The notes under the pieces were generated by a model. It saw nothing but the letters and a program-made list of their open reading frames with translations. It had not been told where the DNA came from and did not search any database. From Mytilus edulis (taxonomy: Eukaryota; Mollusca; Bivalvia; Mytilida; Mytilidae), in the NCBI RefSeq assembly GCF_963676685.1, contig NC_092355.1, positions 63,709,613-63,773,612 of the forward strand: a stretch of DNA of 64,000 nucleotides. The letters run 5' to 3'. The position numbers were made by a program, and so were the translations under genes. The first letter of the stretch is position 1; each line of letters opens with the position of its first letter. Below are positions 25,901-64,000 of the stretch, one piece after another.

Positions 25901-28172
25901 CAAACAAACGACACAAATAAATTAAAAAAGGCATGCCAACCTTTCTTTTAAGAGTTCCCTTTGATTATACTGGTAGATCTCTGGAATATAGATATAGCTT
26001 TGTCACTCTTAACATTTCAAATTATGAAAGAATACAAACAATACCCATTTGTTAAAAAAAGAAATTGTAATGTTACCTGTTAAAGTTGGCACTTTAATTC
26101 CAAGTATGTAACCACAAGCCATGTCACGTGACGATACGTTGTACGTGTTTTGTAACCTTACGAATGACAGTAGAACACCTTCTACGTCTGCTCCAGTCGG
26201 TAAATTTGAAATGAATGATATCATTGTTTCTGTAACAAATATAAAATTTGCTAAATAATTCTGTAGAATGGTTACTTGTAGTCTTTTCTGTCTAAATATC
26301 AAAAAGTGTTTTCATTTACTAAAATGTACATCAAAATGAACGAGGTGTCAGCAAAATTGCTTGTACGTGTTTGATCTCACAGTGATACCGTTCACCAAAG
26401 AACAAAATCGCACAATATTCTGCATGTTCAAAACGAACCCGTAGCACCGATTTGAACTTAATAATTTTGAGTTTTCAATAAACAACTTTCAGGCAACGGC
26501 TCTTCGGCACACTTCGGCATATATATAACAATCTGAAGGGTAGAGGAATCTGCCGAGATGTGCCGATTTCTTATGACGTAGAAAGACTTCTTGAAATCTG
26601 ATACAATAAGGTAGCGAAATCTGCCGATTTACTTCGCCGAGCAAACAAATTTAACACATACTGTCAATATAATAGAAAGTTATCTCATCGCCATACTTAA
26701 TCATTCAAATGTCAAACAAAAACAATTTATTTAGATTTTGTTTTCAAAAAATGAAACGGTGAGTGGGATCTACTTTATTGGGGGGTCTTTTTTGAAAACT
26801 ACTTGCAAAAATTTATAAAAAATAATCTGATTTTGGCAATTACAAAGTTTGGACGGGAATGAAAAGCATTGATTTTCATATTATAACCACATCGTTTTAA
26901 AAATAATTACCTTTTAGTAAAACATCGTCTGTCTTATAGATTATATCTCTGATTGGACTTAAAGCTTCGTTGACTGTTCTAGCATATTTGTACATAGAAA
27001 CAGGATTAGGAAGTGGTGTTGTGTTTCTGTTACATTCCTCTGAAATTTGATCCTTTAATCTCACTGAAATTCTGTGAACGAAAGCATAAATTACATTGCT
27101 TCTCTAATTAAATAATGGGGTTATAAAAACGTCCGAATATAGTTTCTATCGTGCCGTTTTTAAGGTTTATGATTTGTCAGTGTCAATTTAAAAGTGAAAT
27201 TCTGCCTAAGAATCAGACGGTGGTGAAAATATGAAAAACCTACTCAAGAAAACATTAATGTATGTTCAAATTGTATAATGTTGCACAAATATAACATTCT
27301 TGTCATTTTACTGTTCTGATATTTTACAACAAATGCATTAGAAATAAACAATTAAGGGGAGCTAACCCCGTAATTTACTTAACTCTTGCAAAAATATTCT
27401 TCCAGACATTCAAAAACGAAAAACGTACTAATTATGAAATTAGTATGGCGTTCATTATCACTGAACTAGTATATTTTTGTTTAGGGGCCAGCTGAAGGAT
27501 GCCTCCGGGTGCGGGAATTTCTCGCTACATTGAAGACCTGTTGGTGACCTTCTGCTGTTGTTTTTATCTATGGTCGGGTTGTTGTCTCTTTGGCACATTC
27601 CCCATTTCCATTCTCAATTTCATCTTTTACCCAGGATGAGGGTATCTCAAAAATATGATTGTTAGGCAGTGAGTTTTTCTGGGATATTGTTTGCTTCATA
27701 TTTTCAAAATTGCTTGATTCTTTCATGACTGGCACTTACGGCCGATTGTAAGAAGATAGCTCCTATTTAAATGTTATTTAAACAAACCAACGAAGACAAT
27801 TTTTGTTTACGCTTTTAATCTACTACAGATATAAGGGGTGGAACCAGGATTTGTGAAAAAAAAAGTGGGGAGGCAATTGCTGAAAACTGAATATATAAAT
27901 AATTTACAACTGCAAGCTAAACAAAATTTATTATTAATTAAAAAAGAGAGTCCTCTAGCCTCTCCCCAAGGAATCCGTTACTGTATAATATAGTTATTTA
28001 TTTACCTTTTTAACTCGTTATACCCATTTAAAGATGCTATGTATTCCGAAAGATTATATGCTGTCCTCTTAGAATCTTCAAAATGTTGTGTGCACGTAAA
28101 CAATATTCCAATACAAGAGATAATATTCACGGCTATTATTACGGATACTAATAATTTACGGACAGACATCAT
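13811..28172 (-). CDS. P4HA: Prolyl 4-hydroxylase alpha subunit, complete, 13 coding exons
   Basis: The enzyme hydroxylates proline in X-Pro-Gly sequences in the endoplasmic reticulum, using Fe(II), 2-oxoglutarate, oxygen and ascorbate, as alpha2beta2 with PDI (family knowledge). Exons: 28172-28006, 27071-26911, 26229-26077, 24232-24060, 23020-22963, 21998-21859, 21486-21322, 20622-20540, 19487-19379, 19080-19018, 17726-17673, 15010-14942, 13981-13811. All have AG/GT borders and matching phases; the sum is 1566 bases, 521 residues, close to human P4HA1 (534). Order: signal peptide (1-26 or so), N-terminal and TPR-like substrate-binding region (about 30-230), then the dioxygenase domain. Active-site residues are visible: the HxD motif in KPHYDW, the distal His in TLHAGCPVFFGSKW and the Lys ten residues on. 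The CRRQ...GYC cysteine pair is kept. The usual second C-terminal cysteine is absent. Confidence 0.93.
14490..14590. repeat. Hairpin element in P4HA intron 12
   Basis: ATTTCTCCACTCTCAACAGT plus TAAATTTTAATTATTTAAA is mirrored by TTTAAATATTAAAAATTAAC plus TCGAGTGGAGAAAT around a GCTCGGCAAGCCTCGCGC loop. It may be the core of a larger element from about 14210. The rest of 13982-14490 shows nothing clear. Confidence 0.75.
14776..14934. mobile_element. TA-flanked MITE next to the exon 12 donor
   Basis: Terminal inverted repeats AGTAAAACCTGGCTAAACCG and, from the right end inward, AGTGAAACCTGTTTAAACCG, with TA at both borders, as in Tc1/mariner/pogo-type MITEs. About 160 bp and no coding capacity. 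Confidence 0.8.
14942..15010 (-). CDS. P4HA: P4HA (minus) exon 12
   Basis: 69 bases, 23 codons, LSDVEVGGSTVFPHL onwards; 18 of 23 residues match the paralogue. The donor GTAATT is followed within a few bases by a MITE. Confidence 0.95.
15585..17644. mobile_element. 2.06-kb inverted-repeat DNA element, non-autonomous
   Basis: The left end (15585-15660: ATTACAGCC, GTGTGTAGCTAAAGGTAAT, GCTTGCTTGCTAGC) is mirrored at 17567-17644. Similarity continues inward (GATTTGCTACG near 15792 against its complement near 17540) once a nested 109-bp insertion is removed. No transposase frame is seen inside. Confidence 0.8.
15669..15777. mobile_element. 109-bp MITE nested in the left arm, TSD TATTAG
   Basis: Ends GTGAGGTATACTACCCTCC and, mirrored, GGAGGGTAGATTACCTCACA. 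The six bases TATTAG occur on both sides (15663-15668 and 15778-15783); the right arm of the host element lacks this insert. Confidence 0.85.
17673..17726 (-). CDS. P4HA: P4HA (minus) exon 11
   Basis: 54 bases, 18 codons, donor GTACGT. TNRILTVLFY matches the vertebrate NRIATWLFYM strand. Its donor is 28 bp from the end of a 2-kb inverted-repeat element. Confidence 0.92.
17780..18065 (+). repeat. Dispersed repeat family F, copy 3
   Basis: TTAGAAAGATCATATATCAT, ACATGTGTACTAAGTTTCAA, ACGG/ACGA tract and ATCGTAGGTGGGGCATAA. The 66-codon open frame at 17757-17957 is repeat sequence, not a gene. Confidence 0.8.
18120..18255 (-). repeat. Dispersed repeat family C, diverged copy
   Basis: Contains GAGCGTCACTGATGATTCAG and TGTAGACGAAAAG, a diverged reverse copy of the family also at 52275, 59745, 60775 and 63685. 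Confidence 0.6.
18440..18605 (-). repeat. Dispersed repeat family B, inverted copy
   Basis: CAGGAATATGACAGTTGTTG, TTTGATTAGGGATTTTCCGT and TTTTGAATTTTCATCGGAGT. Other copies at 52830, 54815 (inverted), 55850 and 61555. Confidence 0.75.
18832..18942. repeat. Short tandem repeats (24 bp x2, then 18 bp x4)
   Basis: GAGGAGGAAATAAATGTGYA occurs twice, followed by four units of CAACACAAAATAAATTTT. Lies 76 bp from exon 10. Confidence 0.85.
19018..19080 (-). CDS. P4HA: P4HA (minus) exon 10: HxD iron-binding motif
   Basis: 63 bases, 21 codons, donor GTAAGT. IVNYGIGGEYKPHYDWVEER carries the first iron-binding His and Asp; 15 of 21 residues match the plus-strand paralogue. Confidence 0.95.
19379..19487 (-). 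CDS. P4HA: P4HA (minus) exon 9
   Basis: 109 bases. LNNFLERLTGLKMNNKQADH corresponds to vertebrate RINMRIQDLTGLDVSTAEEL. Confidence 0.92.
19561..19760 (+). repeat. Dispersed repeat family A, copy 2
   Basis: CATTCAAACTCATAAGTCGA then ACCAAAAACTGAGGCGATCT and CCGGAAGGGTAAGCAGATCC. Confidence 0.75.
20340..20520 (-). repeat. Dispersed repeat family E, inverted copy
   Basis: GCTTGCTGTTCTGTGTGAGC, GTCCGTACCTTGACATATAA and TGTCTCATTGGCACTCATAC. The stretch 19761-20339 shows nothing clear. Confidence 0.8.
20540..20622 (-). CDS. P4HA: P4HA (minus) exon 8
   Basis: 83 bases, phase 0 to 2, donor GTAAGT. LSRSEVVNIKSRTI...HRTSS. Variable loop; its plus-strand homologue is tandemly duplicated. Confidence 0.88.
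21185..21312 (-). repeat. Family E-related repeat, diverged
   Basis: GTGATCATTGTTGAAGGCGA, TAGTTGTTAATGTCAGTGTT and AATTGGCAATTATGCAACAT resemble the copy inserted at 47557. It stops 10 bp from exon 7. Confidence 0.6.
21322..21486 (-). CDS. P4HA: P4HA (minus) exon 7: start of the catalytic domain
   Basis: 165 bases, 55 codons, phase 0 on both sides. Contains GYCKYLS and SPRIIVVHDIINVDVI, equivalent to PRIIRFHDIISDAEI in vertebrates. Confidence 0.93.
21859..21998 (-). CDS. P4HA: P4HA (minus) exon 6: linker and first conserved Cys
   Basis: 140 bases. Ends YEFLCRRQ, equivalent to the vertebrate YEMLCRGEG region. Confidence 0.9.
22963..23020 (-). CDS. P4HA: P4HA (minus) exon 5 (58 bases)
   Basis: EIKAEKETRMRIAFTTLQK, phase 0 to 1. 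Its plus-strand counterpart shares the RMRI core. Confidence 0.8.
24060..24232 (-). CDS. P4HA: P4HA (minus) exon 4: TPR-like helices
   Basis: 173 bases, acceptor TTTTTTCAG, donor GTAAGT. AFDCFDIGLFMFKKGYNRLA matches the vertebrate LTAEDCFELGKVAY region; ends in KRQ, phase 0. Confidence 0.9.
24405..24735. mobile_element. Hairpin element, copy 1
   Basis: GACTGTAATATTTTTTCTGT ... AATAACATAAAAAATGTGGTGCACACTGT (split here as seen) is mirrored by ACAGTGTGCACC and ATTACAGTC-type sequence around a CGCTACGCGCG centre. A near copy at 53610-53925 shares the left flank GGATGTAACGCG and GTCATGTGACCGTGACGT. Confidence 0.85.
25386..25670. mobile_element. MITE with 21-bp terminal inverted repeats
   Basis: GTTTAAGGTGGTACCTAACA at the left is mirrored at the right end as GTTTAAGGTGGTACCCAACA, one mismatch; 285 bp, no coding capacity. 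Lies in intron 3 of the minus-strand P4HA gene. 22000-22960 and 23021-24000 show only AT-rich intron; 25671-26076 nothing clear. Confidence 0.85.
26077..26229 (-). CDS. P4HA: P4HA (minus) exon 3: peptide-substrate-binding region
   Basis: 153 bases, phase 1 to 1. GVLLSFVRLQNTYNVSSRDM corresponds to the conserved LLRLQDTYNLDT segment of vertebrate P4HA. Confidence 0.93.
26500..26650. repeat. CGGCA-rich dispersed repeat
   Basis: Repeated ATCTGCCGA and GGGTAG[A/C]G phrases, partly shared with 31009-31085 (AATCGGCACATCTCGGCAAA, TAGGGTAGCGGAATGTACCG). Confidence 0.5.
26911..27071 (-). CDS. P4HA: P4HA (minus) exon 2
   Basis: 161 bases, acceptor CGTTCACAG, donor GTAATT. Encodes ISVRLKDQISEEC and PLPNPVSMYKYARTV, which matches the plus-strand paralogue (PPNPVSMYLYAKTI). 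Confidence 0.9.
27437..27640 (+). repeat. Dispersed repeat family D, copy 1
   Basis: TTAGTATGGCGTTCATTATC, GGCCAGCTGAAGGATGCCTC, TTGAAGACCTGTTGGTGACC and CATTCCCCATTTCCATTCTC. Other copies: 40684-40875 (minus), 57978-58165 (plus), 62531-62715 (minus). Confidence 0.9.
28006..28172 (-). CDS. P4HA: P4HA (minus) exon 1: signal peptide
   Basis: 167 bases ending in phase 2. MMSVRKLLVSVIIAVNIISC gives a typical signal peptide, followed by CTQHFEDSKRT. Two in-frame ATGs (28170-28172 and 28167-28169); the first was taken. A T-rich tract and TATAG just upstream (28181-28200) could be the acceptor of a 5' UTR intron, so a further non-coding exon is likely. Confidence 0.85.
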
Positions 28173-28724
28173 GCAAAATCCTATAATAAAAAAAATGAAA
28201 AAAAAAAAAAAAATGTCTTCCGGTTTTCGATGTCAGTTGGTTGTAGTCTGTAAGTATTGCCGTTGGGTATATTATTTTATTTGTGAGGGGCTTGATGGGG
28301 GTCTTTCATTTCTTATTCTGTAATGATTTGAATAATTTGTTTCTATTATTTATATAGTTTTTTTTTCGTTCAATATTATTTTTATTTCAACACACCATTA
28401 TTCTCTATTTATTTATTTTTTTGTCATATTTTTCTTAGTAGATTTTTGTTTAGACCTGAACGGGTATTCTATATTGTGTTAACCCGATCCACATCCTCAT
28501 TTATGTTCATTATTGCCAGAAACCGTATGGAAACATCGAAACAAAGCTACTATTATATGAATTCATTAGTATTATATTAACTGAAACAATAATATAATGA
28601 TAGCAAGTAAATAACATATTGTTGTTCTTGGTATAATTATCAGGTACGGGAAATGAACACAATTCAATTATCACTTTTAGAAGAGAACCCAACTAATGTG
28701 ACAAACATGTACATATAACTATAT

Positions 28725-28930
28725 AGATATAAGAAGATGTGGTATGAGTACCAATGAGACAACTCTCAATCCAAGTCACAACTTGTAAAAGTAAACCATA
28801 ATATGTCAATGTTCTGTACGGCCTTCAATACGGAATCTTGGTTCAGACCGAACAGCATCAAACGTCAACTACAGAACATCAGTGGTCAAAAACGTCAAAC
28901 GACAACCACAGAACATCAGGTTCTAGCTAG
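28725..28930 (+). repeat. Dispersed repeat family E, copy 2
   Basis: AAGATGTGGTATGAGTACCA, AATGAGACAACTCTCAATCC, GTACGGCCTTCAATACGGAA. Confidence 0.8.
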
Positions 28931-29742
28931 TATATACATTATTTTCAAGGTCTCATTATCAATTCACTTCCTGATACACTACATGTATAGTTCACACTCA
29001 GTCAAAATGTCACAATCTGGAAAAAGACAAAATCAGTAAAATTACCTATCGACAAACCTCGTGATGGAGGTACGGAATCGACCGAGTTGTCACGAAGTAA
29101 ATTTACATATCAGACGACTTTCCTGGTATTTAAAGAGCTGATATGAATAACACTTTTTAATTCAGATTTGTTCCGAACGGGTGGATTGTTCTACATGTTC
29201 CATGATACATAATTACTTTGATTGGATATCTTTACTTAAGTGGTTTTATGCATATTATCCCTAAGCCAGGAAAAACATGTGGATAGCATACCATTCATTT
29301 CTCGTGAAAACAAGTTTATACAGCTTACAGAAGCAATATAATGTTCCATCTTCGACAAATATTGAAGTTCCGTTATCTCTCAATCTACAAGCAATATAAT
29401 TGATTTAAATTATACATTTATATAATAGAAATTACTTATTAGTGATAAATATTGTATATATGGATGTTCAAAACATGTATGTTGTACATGATACATACAA
29501 GGAGAACAAAATCCTCAGGCAAACATCTGACATTGAGATTTATCTATCGATTATTATCAAGGACATGATTAAATCATGAATATATATACCCATTTATTGT
29601 AAACTTATATGCATATTGTGAAGAGAATGATAATAAGATATATTTGATAAATCTAAAATATAAATGATTCCGAAAAAATAATAAAATCGGTTTTCCTGTT
29701 AGTCTGTTTTTTTTTTTAATGTTTTGTGTTTATTTTTTTCGG

Positions 29743-30743
29743 AGTGGCTATTTGTCCGGCTAGCCGGACGAATAGTGCCAGGGCTATTTGTCCGGCCATT
29801 GCAATGCGCATGTCATATAATGTGCTTTCGGAAGTGTGTGTAATATTATCTTCAGAAGCACCGAGGGGGCGCGTGTAATCCGATCACTGATTTTCAATTT
29901 TAAGATCATGGCTGAAAACGGCGATATCAATATTTGTGATAAATCTTGCAGTTTTCGGAATTTGACAATGAAAAACGATAGTATGAACTTCAAAAAATGA
30001 TATAATCTTATGAAAGAGACTAAAGAAAGGGGGGGGGGGGGGGAGGTTACAACCTTGAAGTGGGTATGTTGGATATAGGATTATAAAAAGTGGGGTACTG
30101 AAATACACGGTACAACAAAGATGGGATTAGGAGAAAAAAAGAAAAGAGAATTTTGGGAAAAGAACTTGAAGCACACCGTGTCACTCCGACCCCTCACGTA
30201 AATAAAATAAAATCCAACCTAGAATTTCTGAACAAGATTTTAACAGTGTTGTTCACTTTTTTTTCTTTTTTTTTGTGGGGGGGGTGCATTATAGAAAAAT
30301 CTCCCATCTCTCACTCAAAATATGGATAACTTTATGTCAAGGGGTCTATAATTCTATTTGACAGCTACAGACATAATAATTGTGTACATTTTTTCAGCTA
30401 CACAAAATCCTTTACGTTAACTTAAAATGAGTCAAACAATACTTTAAAAGTTTGTTTTTCTAGTAATTTATTCTCTCTACTTATTTAAAAAATAAAAATA
30501 TACATTAATTTTTTTATAATTATTCGTCATCCACATTGGACTATATTCTGGTATGAAGAAAACAACAATTTCAATTACTAGTAACAAGATTAGGCCCTAA
30601 CAATAAAGATAACAGACATGTGCTACCCCCTGGTGCTGCTGAAGATCATATTCCACGCACACACAAATAGTGACATGCGCATTGTATTGGCCGGACAAAT
30701 AGTCCTGGTACTATTCGTCCGGCTAGCCGGACAAATAGCAACT
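29743..30743. mobile_element. 1-kb element with about 130-bp terminal inverted repeats
   Basis: AGTGGCTATTTGTCCGGCTA at the left is matched at the right end, read inward, by AGTTGCTATTTGTCCGGCTA. Pairing continues through GCCGGACGAATAGT, CTATTTGTCCGGCCA, CAATGCGCATGTCA, and more loosely ATCTTCAG[A/C]AGCACC. Each end also folds on itself around GTCCGGCTAGCCGGAC. No transposase; no clear target duplication. Confidence 0.85.
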
Positions 30744-32670
30744 GCCTATTTTTTTTCTACCAGGAAATCTACCTACAATAATCGAAAAATACAAAACTGT
30801 ATTTCGGATATTCAAATGAGATACTATGTAAAATAGTTCTGATGTGTCCAAAACTGTTCTTAGAAATATACCATATATAGGTTAACTGATTTGCATGATT
30901 TCATGTATGAATTTACAAGTTATCCTGATACATAATTTTCTTTAGATTACAGAAAATAAGTTTACGCATTTAGTATCGGAATAATCTGTTATATTGAATT
31001 ATCAAACTCCAAATCGGCACATCTCGGCAAATGTACGAATCATGTAGGGTAGCGGAATGTACCGAAGTTTGCCGATTGACTATATTCCATGCGTATTTTT
31101 ACTGTTTCTGGTATTATCTTCATCAGGTACGCTTAATTCAAAATTGTTGACAGGTATTTTTTTTTTTTTTAAATCAAATGTAAAATAATCACAGTAAATC
31201 TTAATATATGTGAAAGATCGATTTATAGTTGTCATTTATACAACTTCCTGTTTGGGTCACCGGCCGAAAAATGGAGGTCATCAGTAGTGAGCTGAGGGAG
31301 AAAAAACTTTAGAAAGTGATCATCAAGAAACTTTGATATAGTATGATCCACTTTTTTCGAAATTAAAATTGAAGTAAAAAAATATTTTGTTTGAAGTATT
31401 TACGGTAGTTTAAACAGGTCTCATTAAAAAGTATCATGCATGGTGAATTGTTTAAACAGGGTCCCAGATAGCTTCAACTGGATGAAAAAGTTGTGTAATT
31501 TTAGAACTCATCCGGAATGGAATAAATAGCGATAAGGTGTATTTTCAATACTTTGACTTTATCGTAGTGGTCTTTTTTAAACAAATGTGGACAAATCATA
31601 CCTCCCAAATAAAAACGTGCACTGCAAATGCATTAATGAATAGATTAATTCGAAATACATTGAAAGGAAATATTTTTTTTTTAGAATTAAAAAAAAATAA
31701 AATGGCCCTATTTTAGAAAAAAATAATAAAAGGAATACATTTTATTCCTATATTTAAACGCTGAACTAATTCAAATTTCTATTCGAAATATAACTGAGCC
31801 AGAGGGCACATTCTAACATTTTTGAACAGGTCCTATATCTTCAGTCTTTCCTCTGTAACTTTGAGCAATTCTTTTCGAAAATCATTGTTAAATATCATTG
31901 GAATTTTCAAATATGTAATTATTGACCAAAATAATCAAACCAATTTCCCCCATTTTCATCAAAGACAATCGGCAGATGCTGAATTCCCAAGTCACTGTCA
32001 AGCAAATCATCTAATTTGAAAATTTAATCAGAATGAATAATATCTGTAAATGTATAAATTTTCTAAGTAATAATTCGTAATATTTAAAAATACCAATATT
32101 TCCTGAAGCTTTATTCGTCTAAACCTTCATGATATCTTGATATTATAGTCCGTTTATGTTGAGTGTTAAATCATTTCAAGATTAACATATTTAATGTATT
32201 GTCAATTTTTCTACGGACTCTATATGTGTAGTTTAAACAACATAAATTCAGATAAATAATTACAAAACGATATGATACAAATAAAATACAAATATTAAGG
32301 ATTCAGAAACAAGCCAATCTGATTTTACAAATCTTTCTCCTTTTACACAAATAATACACGATATTATTTGTGTATCTCTTTCAAAACCTTATAACAATAA
32401 AGACCGAAAAGCAAAAGCAACAAATCAAGGCCAAAATATATCATAAGTCTATAGTTTGATATATACTGTTTAGTTCTGCGATATATATATATACCGGTAT
32501 ATAGTCGATATTTGTTTAAAACTTTAACCAGACAGGTTGTACCTAGTACCTTCATAGAGGTAAATTTAAGTGTGGTCGTCTCTTCGAACACACAGAAGTG
32601 TATTACATGTAATATAAAAATCAATCATTTTTTTGTCAGATTTATTTAGCGGAAGAGTTTACTTATAACG

Positions 32671-63567
<30,897 letters not shown>

Positions 63568-63684
63568 GTATATATGTATATACAATATATTATTCTGAAA
63601 ATATTAACATAACATTCCAGGGACTTTCTATTATCAGTGTTAATACTTAAACTTTGTTCTTGTTTGGCTTTACTTCTATTTTGA

Positions 63685-63755
63685 TCTGAGCGTCACTGAT
63701 GAGTCTTATGTAGACGAAATGCGCGTCTGGCGTATTGAATTATAATCCGGATACA
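63685..63755 (-). repeat. Dispersed repeat family C, inverted copy
   Basis: GAGCGTCACTGATGAGTCTT, GTAGACGAAATGCGCGTCTG. Confidence 0.8.
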
Positions 63756-64000
63756 TTTGATAACTTATAAGACGGTTTTAGCAATATTTTTTATAAAGAT
63801 TTTAGATTGCTTTTTATGCATTTTAATTTCGTATTGTATTTTGGTTCAATTATTTTGATTTGGGCTGCAATGACGAGTCTCATGTAAGTCTCATCCGTAT
63901 TTGACATAATTGATCATACGGCAGGTATCATTGATAAATTCTATCATTGTGGTTTCCTAGACACTTAAAACTGTATGTTTCACCACTACGATATTACAGA

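Larger units (their letters stand above)
28173..32670. other. Intergenic space between the two divergent P4HA genes
   Basis: 4.5 kb with a family E copy (28725-28930), a 1-kb long-TIR element (29743-30743), G14 and T-rich runs, a CGGCA-type repeat (31009-31085) and AT-rich sequence. No supported gene. Any shared promoter would lie here; I see no clear core promoter motif. Confidence 0.6.

Noticed and set aside
28039-28323. 94-codon plus-strand frame
   Set aside because: It is antisense to exon 1 of the minus-strand P4HA gene.

Overview
The window looks like nuclear DNA from a marine mussel (Mytilus or a close mytilid). It is AT-rich and intron-rich, holds almost no long reading frames, and is packed with short interspersed repeats. 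I recognise several of these from memory as mytilid repeat families, for example the one containing CCAGCTGAAGGAYGCCTCCG and the one containing GCTTTATACGACCGCAGAGG. The genus is an inference; no species marker gene is present.

The core is a divergent pair of genes for collagen-type prolyl 4-hydroxylase alpha subunits (P4HA). The first runs on the minus strand from 28172 down to 13811. I could assemble it completely: 13 coding exons, 1566 coding bases, 521 residues, with signal peptide, peptide-binding and TPR-like region, HxD iron motif, distal His and 2-oxoglutarate Lys. The second runs on the plus strand from 32671 and leaves the window after exon 12 (63567). Its terminal exon lies outside. 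The two genes have the same exon phases throughout, and every exon length difference is a multiple of three, so they are tandem or inverted duplicates that both stayed under coding constraint. Such enzymes hydroxylate proline in collagens in the endoplasmic reticulum; in mussels, byssal collagens and foot proteins are plausible substrates (inference).

Other coding material: a frameshifted TRIM-type coiled coil plus beta-propeller gene (1555-2798, plus), a tRNA-like locus (4468-4541, minus), and three exons of a conserved eukaryotic protein that I cannot name (11565-7768, minus), possibly with a frameshift near its start.

The introns are where most of the unusual structure lies. Intron 1 of the plus-strand P4HA gene contains a decayed Tc1/mariner relic, two LINE fragments (one enclosed by 19-20 bp inverted repeats) and a roughly 31-bp minisatellite at 38985-39875. 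Each minisatellite unit copies the 3' splice site of exon 2, giving about 18 decoy acceptors directly upstream of the true one. Intron 2 contains a 9.3-kb inverted repeat (40999-50326) with 25-bp matching ends and an 8/9 matching 9-bp flank. It is built from mirror-image satellite arrays and is best read as a Foldback-type element sitting inside an older mussel repeat, with its right junction tandemly duplicated to 51483. Intron 8 contains a 119-bp tandem duplication of exon 8 whose second copy keeps both splice sites but has an in-frame stop.

The minus-strand P4HA introns carry several MITE-like elements. One sits just 6 bp inside the exon 12 donor side, and a 2.06-kb inverted-repeat element ends 28 bp from exon 11 and carries a nested 109-bp element with a clear TATTAG target duplication. 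No CRISPR arrays, rRNA genes or prokaryotic features are present.
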